This document shows positions 1 to 5,233 of a DNA stretch of 7,417 nucleotides, in pieces (position 1 is the stretch's first letter; the number at the start of each line of letters is the position of its first letter). Position numbers and translations under genes: made by a program. The stretch covers positions 3,187-10,603 of the forward strand of contig PLUZ01000381.1 in NCBI GenBank assembly GCA_003162995.1, read 5' to 3'. Origin of the DNA: Methylocapsa sp. (GTDB lineage: Bacteria > Pseudomonadota > Alphaproteobacteria > Rhizobiales > Beijerinckiaceae). Under the pieces are notes generated by a model. It was not told the origin of the DNA. It ran no database searches and saw only the letters and a list, made by a program, of their open reading frames with translations.

Positions 1-52
1 TGCGGGGTTATTCCAAATCGTCTGGCTGGACTATGGGCTGCTGGGGGGTGTC

Positions 53-2254
53 ATGCGTCTGCGTAATATTTTGGTCTTTGGCGCCATGGCCCTCTTATCG
101 GGACGAGCTTCCCTGGCCCAGGACGCTTCTCCAGGCGATGCTTCTCCCGTGGATCCCACCGGCGCGATCGAGCTTCCCGAGGTTGAGGTTGAGGCCGTAT
201 CGGGCAATGCCAATACCAGTGCCATGCAGGCGTTCCAGAACAAGATGAATGCCATGGATCAATCGCGGGACAATTTTCTGCTCCCGAAGTTTGGCGCCAC
301 CTCCTACAATATGGATCGCGAGACCCTTGAGGCGCTTCCGCAAGGCGACAACACGCCAATCGACAAAGTGCTTCTTCAGGCGCCGGGTGTTTCTTACGAT
401 TCAGCGGTGAGCAATCCCGATTACCATGTCCGCAACGAATATGCGAACGTGCAATACAGGATCAATGGCATCCTGCTTCCAGAGGGGGTTTCTGGCCTGG
501 GTCCGGTGTTGGAGACTGGCTTCATCGGGAATTTGAACCTGCTCACTGGAGCGCTGCCAGCCCAATATGGGCTGCGCACCGCGGGTGTTGTCGACCTCAC
601 AACAAGGAGCGAGTTCACGCCGGGCGGGAGTTTGAGCCTGTACGGTGGCAGCTTTGGGACCGTATCGCCGAGCTTCAATTATGGCGGAAGCAGCGGAGAG
701 ACCCAATATTTCTTCACTGGCCGATACATGCAGAACAACGAAGGTCTCGAAAATGCAACGCCGACCGTAGACCCGATCCATGATCATACGGAGCAGGGGA
801 AGTTCTTCGGTTATGTATCGACGATGCTCGGAGATTCAACCCGGCTGACCTATATGACCGGCACCGCCATCAGTCAGTTTCAAATTCCCAACGTCGCGGG
901 TCAGCAGCCATTGGGAGATTTCGGCGGCACATGGTTTAATTCGGCAAATCTCAACGAAAACGAATATGACAGCTATGTCTTCAATATTTTGGCGCTGCAG
1001 ACCAAGGGCGCGAACTATGACATGCAGCTTTCCTTTTTCAATCGCTACACAGACGTGCATTTCGTTCCCGATATTTACGGCGATTTGGTTTTCAACGACG
1101 TCGCCTCGAACGTCACCCGCCAAAGCCTCCTCAATGGGATTCAGTTCGATGGAGCCTACCGGCTGAACGATCGGCACACGCTGCGCGCGGGGGTCGCGGT
1201 CAGCGGCGAGGAAACGCAGGTCAACAACACTTCGACGGTCTTGCCGCTCGCCCCGGATGGCACCCCCTTGCCTTTGCCGCTTAATGTGACCGACTATAAT
1301 TCAAAAATTGGCTGGAACCTTGGCGGCTATATTCAAGACGAGTGGAAAATAACGAACAATCTTACCCTGAACACAGGTCTGCGCTTCGACCAATTGTATC
1401 AATTCGTCGACGCGAACCAGTTCAGTCCTCGCATTGCGCTCGTCTACAAGCCTTTCGAGGACACCAGCATTCATGCCGGATATGCGCGCTATTTCACGCC
1501 GCCGATGCAAGCGCAGGCGACGCCAACGAATCTCGCTTTGTTCAACAATACGACGCAGCAGCCGGTGATTGACGCCAATAGCCCCGTGCTGCCGGAACGG
1601 TCGCATTATTTCGATGTCGGCGTGGACCAGAAGGTTCTCCCAGGCCTCACCGTGGGCGCCGATGCCTATTTGAAACTCGCGACCGATCTCCTTGACGATG
1701 GGCAGTTCGGTCAGGCGGTGGTGCTGACCCAATTCAACTACGCGAACGGATATAGCGAAGGGCTAGAATTCAAGGCCAAGTACCAAAATGACGGGTTCAC
1801 GGCCTATGCGAATTTTTCGACGAACCGGACCAAGGCCATCAATGTGGTTTCAAACCAATATCTCTTCACCGATCCCGTCGAATTCGCCTACATCAACAAT
1901 AATTATCACTTCATCGACGATGCCCAGTTGATCACAGCTTCGGCGGGCGCCTCCTACAAATGGGACAATACGCTGGTAAGCCTCGATGGCATTTACGGCT
2001 ACGGGCTGCGCGCCGGCTTCGCCAACCTCGATCATGTGCAGCCCTACACGCAATTCAACTTTGCCATCGCCCGTGACTTCAACATTTTGCCAAACGCCAT
2101 ATGGCCTAGCGATAAACCGCTCAATTTGCGGTTCACTGTCGTCAATCTCTTGGACACGCTTTACTTGCTTCGAAGCGGCACCGGCATTGGGGAATTTGCG
2201 CCGCAATACGGGCCGCGCCGCGGTTTCTTCGTCACGCTTTCGCAAAAGCTGTGA
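53..2254 (+). CDS. TonB-dependent outer-membrane receptor, substrate unknown
   Basis: This is a ligand-gated outer-membrane transporter that moves a scarce substrate into the periplasm using energy delivered by TonB. The 733 residues open with a signal peptide (MRLRN, hydrophobic core at about 6-16, likely cleavage after Ala22 in SLA|Q). A TonB-box-like segment, LPEVEVEA, lies at 41-48. The plug runs about 85-185 (ALPQGDNTP, then QYRINGILLPEG, closing with AGVVDLTTR). The rest alternates short beta-strands and loops, with a typical closing segment VVNLLDTLY and a last strand ending GFFVTLSQKL. I see no cysteine. The short stretch between signal peptide and TonB box leaves no room for a signalling (STN) domain, so FecI-type sigma control is unlikely. 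ATG 53 is chosen for its clean signal peptide and the G-run at 43-48. However, the frame stays open to the window edge, so an upstream start cannot be excluded. The ligand is unknown: the family includes siderophore, haem, metal, cobalamin and sugar receptors. Base composition is less GC-rich than in the genes downstream. Confidence 0.93.
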   Translation: MRLRNILVFGAMALLSGRASLAQDASPGDASPVDPTGAIELPEVEVEAVSGNANTSAMQAFQNKMNAMDQSRDNFLLPKFGATSYNMDRETLEALPQGDNTPIDKVLLQAPGVSYDSAVSNPDYHVRNEYANVQYRINGILLPEGVSGLGPVLETGFIGNLNLLTGALPAQYGLRTAGVVDLTTRSEFTPGGSLSLYGGSFGTVSPSFNYGGSSGETQYFFTGRYMQNNEGLENATPTVDPIHDHTEQGKFFGYVSTMLGDSTRLTYMTGTAISQFQIPNVAGQQPLGDFGGTWFNSANLNENEYDSYVFNILALQTKGANYDMQLSFFNRYTDVHFVPDIYGDLVFNDVASNVTRQSLLNGIQFDGAYRLNDRHTLRAGVAVSGEETQVNNTSTVLPLAPDGTPLPLPLNVTDYNSKIGWNLGGYIQDEWKITNNLTLNTGLRFDQLYQFVDANQFSPRIALVYKPFEDTSIHAGYARYFTPPMQAQATPTNLALFNNTTQQPVIDANSPVLPERSHYFDVGVDQKVLPGLTVGADAYLKLATDLLDDGQFGQAVVLTQFNYANGYSEGLEFKAKYQNDGFTAYANFSTNRTKAINVVSNQYLFTDPVEFAYINNNYHFIDDAQLITASAGASYKWDNTLVSLDGIYGYGLRAGFANLDHVQPYTQFNFAIARDFNILPNAIWPSDKPLNLRFTVVNLLDTLYLLRSGTGIGEFAPQYGPRRGFFVTLSQKL

Positions 2255-2323
2255 GCGACCGTGGCAAACTGCGGCGGGCCTGGCTATGGCAGGCTATGGA
2301 ATGAACGAAATGCCCACGCCGCC

Positions 2324-2351
2324 GTGGCCAAGTGCTGTGGCATTTGGCCAC
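2324..2351 (+). terminator. Hairpin after the receptor gene, possible terminator
   Basis: The arms 2324-2334 and 2341-2351 form an 11-bp stem with one G-U pair (2332 with 2343) and a 6-base loop (2335-2340). It starts 70 bases after the receptor stop codon. No U-tract follows, so it may be a weak or factor-assisted terminator, an mRNA 3'-end stabiliser, or a dyad operator. If it terminates, receptor and exbB would be separate transcription units. Confidence 0.45.
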
Positions 2352-2483
2352 TGTCATGATTTCTCCCGTCATTCGTCTTAACCTTAGGATCGATGAGATT
2401 CCACAAATCCGCCACCGGTCTTGTGTAGCACGGTACCCAACCATGCCTGCGACCGCTTCGCGAGAAGGGGAGTAAGGAGTCCA

Positions 2484-2567
2484 ATGAGATGGAAAATTCC
2501 CTCGCCGGAATATTTCATCGGGGCCAATATCCGGTTCTGCGCCGGCCGGAAGAATAAGAAGAATTAA
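2484..2567 (+). CDS. Possible 27-residue leader peptide upstream of exbB
   Basis: An ATG at 2484 opens a 27-codon frame (MRWKIPSPEYFIG..., cationic end RKNKKN) that stops at TAA 2565-2567. A strong Shine-Dalgarno, AAGGAG, lies at 2474-2479, four bases before the ATG, which is slightly close; a second purine run GGGGAG is at 2467-2472. The stop falls just before the exbB Shine-Dalgarno and 16 bases before its ATG, an arrangement that would allow translational coupling. I do not recognise the peptide; it is not HemP-like. It has no membrane segment. A bulged inverted repeat at 2488-2519 lies inside it, so translation of the frame could open or close that RNA structure. The frame is short and could be chance. 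Confidence 0.28.
   Translation: MRWKIPSPEYFIGANIRFCAGRKNKKN
2488..2519. repeat. Imperfect inverted repeat upstream of exbB
   Basis: The half-sites GAAAATTCC (2492-2500) and GGAATATTTC (2507-2516) are complementary except for one bulged A at 2512. The pairing continues outwards as GAT/ATC past a bulged G at 2491, giving 12 pairs around the 6-base loop CTCGCC. It could be an RNA hairpin in the exbB leader or a dyad operator for a regulator. It does not match a Fur or Irr consensus that I can recognise. Confidence 0.4.
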
Positions 2568-2568
2568 G

Positions 2569-2573
2569 AGGAG
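2569..2573 (+). promoter_or_regulatory. Ribosome binding site of exbB
   Basis: AGGAG ends 10 bases before ATG 2584 and 13 bases before the adjacent ATG 2587, so it favours the first of the two tandem ATGs. Confidence 0.7.
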
Positions 2574-2583
2574 AGAACACGAA

Positions 2584-3615
2584 ATGATGTCTACTGACGA
2601 CGGCCGCCTGGCGACACGGAGCGGGCTACGCGGTTCATCAGGGGGAATTTTGGCGGCTTTGGTGTTTGGCGCGTTGCTTTGTGCGCTTCTTGGCGCGCCT
2701 CTTGGCATCAGCCCGGCTGTTGCGCAAACGGCCGCCTCGGTGCCGGAAGCCGGATCGGGAGCAACCTCGCCAGCAGCGGCCGCGCCGGTTTCGCCTCTCG
2801 ATACGGCACCCGCCGCCGACGCCGCCGCGCCGCCAGCGGAAGCCGCTAAACCGCCGCCGGGCATCACGGATGCCTTGCTGGCTTCCGCCTTGCCGCGCGA
2901 TCTTTCGCCTTGGGGCATGTTTCTCAATGCCGTCCTCCCTGTCAAGCTTGTCATGGTGGGACTGGCTTTCGCCTCGCTCGCGACCTGGACGGTCTGGCTT
3001 GCGAAAACGCTCGAGCTCTGGAACGCAAAACGCTTGGCGCGGCGCGGCCTTGAAGTGCTAGCCAGCGCCACCAGCCTGCGCGCGGCGGAAAAGGAGCTCG
3101 CCAAGCAGCCGCAGCAAGCGCGATCTCCCTTGGCGCGGTTTGTCGCGGCAGCTGTGGGCGAAGCCGACCGTTCCGAGGGTCTTGCCTCCGAAGGTGTCAA
3201 GGATCGCGCCGCCACTCTGCTGTCGCGCATCGAAGCGCCAGCGGGCCGGGTAATCCTGCGGGGCACCGGGGTTCTCGCGACGATCGGCGCGACGGCGCCT
3301 TTTGTCGGCCTGTTTGGCACCGTCTGGGGGATAATGGATAGCTTCATCGGCATATCGAAGACCAATACGACCAATCTCGCGGTGGTGGCGCCTGGCATCG
3401 CCGAAGCGCTGCTGGCGACGGCCATGGGGCTCATCGCGGCGATTCCGGCGGTCGTGATGTATAACGGTTTTGCTCGTGCCATCACCGGCTATCGCGCCCA
3501 GCTCGGCGATGCGGCGGCGGAAGTTCTGCGGCATCTGTCGCGCGACCTCGACCGCGAGGATTTTCCGCGCAAGGAAGCCGCCCCGGTTGTCCGGCTGCGG
3601 CAAACGGTGGAGTAG
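2584..3615 (+). CDS. exbB: Biopolymer transport protein ExbB, alphaproteobacterial long form
   Basis: ExbB is the inner-membrane scaffold of the ExbB5-ExbD2 proton-driven motor that energises TonB. The 343 residues exceed the roughly 245 of E. coli ExbB because of an N-terminal extension: a signal-peptide-like hydrophobic segment (about 21-40, possible cleavage after Ala47 in AVA|Q), then an Ala/Pro-rich linker (49-92). Membrane helices follow at about 115-139, 225-250 and 273-297, with the large cytoplasmic loop between the first two. The diagnostic signature is intact: TAPFVGLFGTVWGIM at 237-251 and VAPGIAEALLATA at 268-280. By spacing, Thr246, Glu274 and Thr279 correspond to E. coli Thr148, Glu176 and Thr181, which line the proton path. 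This signature separates ExbB from the related TolQ and MotA. The gene starts a three-gene operon and sits 6 bases ahead of exbD. Confidence 0.97.
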   Translation: MMSTDDGRLATRSGLRGSSGGILAALVFGALLCALLGAPLGISPAVAQTAASVPEAGSGATSPAAAAPVSPLDTAPAADAAAPPAEAAKPPPGITDALLASALPRDLSPWGMFLNAVLPVKLVMVGLAFASLATWTVWLAKTLELWNAKRLARRGLEVLASATSLRAAEKELAKQPQQARSPLARFVAAAVGEADRSEGLASEGVKDRAATLLSRIEAPAGRVILRGTGVLATIGATAPFVGLFGTVWGIMDSFIGISKTNTTNLAVVAPGIAEALLATAMGLIAAIPAVVMYNGFARAITGYRAQLGDAAAEVLRHLSRDLDREDFPRKEAAPVVRLRQTVE

Positions 3616-3621
3616 ACGCCG

Positions 3622-4101
3622 ATGGCCATGCGTCTCTCCCTCGAAGAGGATCGCGTCGAGGAAACCCATGAGATCAATGTGACGCCGTTCATCGACGTCA
3701 TTTTGGTTTTGCTGATTATTTTCATGGTGGCGGCGCCGCTCTCCACGGTCGATGTCAAAGTCGATCTTCCGGCCTCCACCGCGCAACCCGCGCCGCGTCC
3801 CGATAAGCCGGTGTTTGTAACGGTGAAAGCCGACCTTTCCCTGGCGCTCGGCGACGACCCTGTCAGCCGCGAGACTTTGGCGGCAGCCCTCGATGCGGCA
3901 ACCCGGAACGACAAGGAGCAGCGGATCTTCGTTCGCGCCGACCGCAAGGTGGCTTATGGCGACGTGATGGAAATGATGAACCTGCTGCGCGCCGCCGGTT
4001 ATCTCAAGATCGGGCTTGTCGGCATGGAGGAGACGGCCCCCACGGGCGGCGCCGCGCCCGCCAAGCCCTTAGAAACCAAGCCCTTGGAGCCGAAGCCGTG
4101 A
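3622..4101 (+). CDS. exbD: Biopolymer transport protein ExbD
   Basis: ExbD is the single-span inner-membrane partner of ExbB; its membrane aspartate is the proposed proton carrier of the TonB motor. The 159-residue protein has a short cytoplasmic N-terminus, then EINVTPFIDVILVLLIIFMVAAPL at 17-40 (one helix), with Asp25 in exactly the E. coli position. The periplasmic domain covers about 60-136. A Pro/Lys tail KPLETKPLEPKP ends the protein, making it about 18 residues longer than E. coli ExbD. The start at 3622 is supported by GGAG at 3609-3612, which overlaps the end of exbB; an in-frame ATG at 3628 is the alternative. The last four bases overlap tonB (GTGA), so the two are probably translationally coupled. 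The intact VTPFIDVILVLLIIFMV motif next to a clear ExbB argues against TolR. Confidence 0.97.
   Translation: MAMRLSLEEDRVEETHEINVTPFIDVILVLLIIFMVAAPLSTVDVKVDLPASTAQPAPRPDKPVFVTVKADLSLALGDDPVSRETLAAALDAATRNDKEQRIFVRADRKVAYGDVMEMMNLLRAAGYLKIGLVGMEETAPTGGAAPAKPLETKPLEPKP
4063..4095 (+). repeat. 15-base imperfect tandem repeat at the exbD 3' end
   Basis: Two 15-base units (4063-4077 and 4078-4092) encode KPLET and KPLEP, followed by a partial third unit (Lys-Pro). The second unit contains the GGAG (4086-4089) that serves as the tonB Shine-Dalgarno; the first unit has AGAA there instead. Confidence 0.75.
4086..4089 (+). promoter_or_regulatory. tonB: Ribosome binding site that decides the tonB start
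   Basis: GGAG ends 8 bases before GTG 4098. The competing in-frame ATG at 4113 would be 23 bases away and has no purine-rich site of its own. This supports the GTG start and the GTGA overlap with exbD. Confidence 0.6.
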
Positions 4102-4910
4102 CGGCCGCCGGCATGGTTTCCGGCACGTCCGCCAATGGAGTGGCCAACACGGTCGCAAATTCAGTTTTGCCCGCCGATGACGAGCCGTCGCTGCGGCGCT
4201 GGTTGTTCGCCGCCGTTGCGGTTGTCGTTGTCCATGCGGCGATCGTCTTTTGGATCTTGTGTGTTCGCGACATGCGCGCGGCCGGGGTCCAGCCGGAGGC
4301 GATTATGATCGAACTCGCGCCGGTGGATGTCGCGCCGCCAAGCGAGGCACCGGCTGAGGTCACGCCGGGTCCGCAAATGACAAAGGCCGTACCCGAGGAG
4401 GCCGAACAGCCGCAAGTGATCCCGGTTCCGGAGCTTCCTCCAGCGCCCAAGCCCGACGCCGTCCTGACGACCCCGCCCAAGCCGAAACCGAAACCGAAGA
4501 AGATCGAGAAGGAAGAGCCGAAGCCTGTGGTGAAGCGGACGCACGAACCGCCGGCGCCGCGCACCAGCGCTCCGCCTCGCGCGGCGGCGGCGTCCCAGAC
4601 AGCCGCCTCACATGCGTCGAGCGCGGCGGAGGCGTCGGCGTGGCGCAGCTCCTGGGCCGCGGCTTTGAGTTGGGCCAAACATTATCCGGAAGCGGCGCGG
4701 GCGCGGGGCGAGCAAGGCACGGTCCGTCTCGCACTCACGATCGATCGCGGCGGTCACGTCGTGTCGGCGAGGGTTATTGGCAGTTCCGGCTCGTCCACGC
4801 TTGATCAAGCGGCGCTCGACATGGCGCGGCATGCGAGCGGCCGGCCATTGCCGCCGGAGATGGGATCGAGCGTCAGTCTCACCGTGCCGATCCGATACAG
4901 CATCAATTAG
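4098..4910 (+). CDS. tonB: Energy transducer protein TonB
   Basis: TonB is anchored in the inner membrane and spans the periplasm, passing ExbBD-derived energy to outer-membrane receptors by pairing with their TonB box. The 270 residues comprise a cytoplasmic N-terminus of about 35 residues (longer than in E. coli), one membrane helix at 36-55 with an in-membrane histidine (His46, comparable to E. coli His20), and a Pro-rich spacer at about 75-160 with a Lys-Pro run at 128-135. The C-terminal TonB domain covers about 182-270. Its recognisable motifs are YPEAARARGEQGTVRLALTI, then VIGSSGSSTLDQAAL, ending PIRYSIN. The start is GTG, overlapping the exbD stop. The gene closes the exbB-exbD-tonB operon; its most obvious partner is the receptor encoded upstream, although one TonB can serve many receptors. 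The domain order and the operon make TolA unlikely. Confidence 0.96.
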   Translation: MTAAGMVSGTSANGVANTVANSVLPADDEPSLRRWLFAAVAVVVVHAAIVFWILCVRDMRAAGVQPEAIMIELAPVDVAPPSEAPAEVTPGPQMTKAVPEEAEQPQVIPVPELPPAPKPDAVLTTPPKPKPKPKKIEKEEPKPVVKRTHEPPAPRTSAPPRAAAASQTAASHASSAAEASAWRSSWAAALSWAKHYPEAARARGEQGTVRLALTIDRGGHVVSARVIGSSGSSTLDQAALDMARHASGRPLPPEMGSSVSLTVPIRYSIN

Positions 4911-4960
4911 GGAGCGGCAGGGAACCCTGCAGCGGGAGCGGCTCTTCGTCATGCGCGGCA

Positions 4961-4980
4961 TCGGCCGTTAGCAACGCCGA
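4961..4980 (+). terminator. Candidate terminator of the exbB-exbD-tonB operon
   Basis: TCGG-CGTT and AACG-CCGA pair in an 8-bp stem with one bulged C (4965) and the loop AGC, 51 bases after the tonB stop. Only a short TTTAGT follows, so the U-tract is weak. A second, smaller dyad at 4917-4930 (GCAGG, loop GAAC, CCTGC) lies right after the stop and might act with it. Confidence 0.35.
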
Positions 4981-5056
4981 CGCCAGTTTAGTCCGATTGA
5001 CGGCCGCGCAAACAGGCTTGCCCCAGGCGCCGTGAAATACAAAGCGGGTTCAAGCG

Positions 5057-5093
5057 AAAAATCTTGGTGCGGGAGTTGCTCTCTTCACGCACC
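5057..5093 (-). terminator. Candidate intrinsic terminator of kup
   Basis: Read on the minus strand, GGTGCG (5093-5088) pairs with CGCACC (5071-5066), with a small inner stem AGAG/CTCC near the loop. Four bases later comes a run of five T (5061-5057). It lies about 140 bases past the kup stop. The long distance and modest outer stem keep confidence low. Confidence 0.38.
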
Positions 5094-5233
5094 CTCGCTT
5101 GCTCATGCGGCATTGCGTGACTCGTGATGCGTACCGCCGCACGCGGGAAGCCGCATCCCATCAGACTTGAACCGGCTTGTCTCGTCTTCTCCCACGGGCC
5201 AAGCGATCCGCCGGAGACATCATCACCTTCGTG

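Larger units (their letters stand above)
4911..5233. other. Convergent intergenic region between tonB and kup
   Basis: These 323 bases hold no gene I can support. They carry candidate hairpins for ending tonB (4917-4930, 4961-4980) and kup (5057-5093). A weaker stem lies at 5110-5130, with GCATTGCG facing CGTGATGC through two G-U pairs. A separated inverted pair, GGTTCAAG at 5047-5054 and CTTGAACC at 5166-5173, encloses most of the second half. Confidence 0.6.

Noticed and set aside
33..248. A 71-codon plus-strand frame beginning before the receptor
   Set aside because: It overlaps the receptor signal peptide and TonB box in another frame and has no family resemblance or convincing ribosome site.
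2282..2299. Direct repeat GGCTATGG twice, 10 bases apart
   Set aside because: Two 8-base copies alone are weak, and there is no promoter element next to them to suggest an activator site.
2286..2381. Short frame starting at ATG 2286 after the receptor stop
   Set aside because: It has no Shine-Dalgarno and runs through the hairpin at 2324-2351; the composition looks random.
2232..3485. A 417-codon open frame on the minus strand across the receptor end and exbB
   Set aside because: It lies opposite a certain exbB gene in GC-rich DNA, where stop codons are rare, and its Ala/Arg/Ser-rich translation resembles no protein I know.
4004..4678. A 224-codon minus-strand frame opposite tonB
   Set aside because: It mirrors the Pro-rich tonB spacer, giving Gly/Ser/Ala-rich sequence with no recognisable domain.
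5044..5056. GGTTCAAG resembling a tRNA T-loop
   Set aside because: No acceptor, D or anticodon stems can be assembled around it on either strand.
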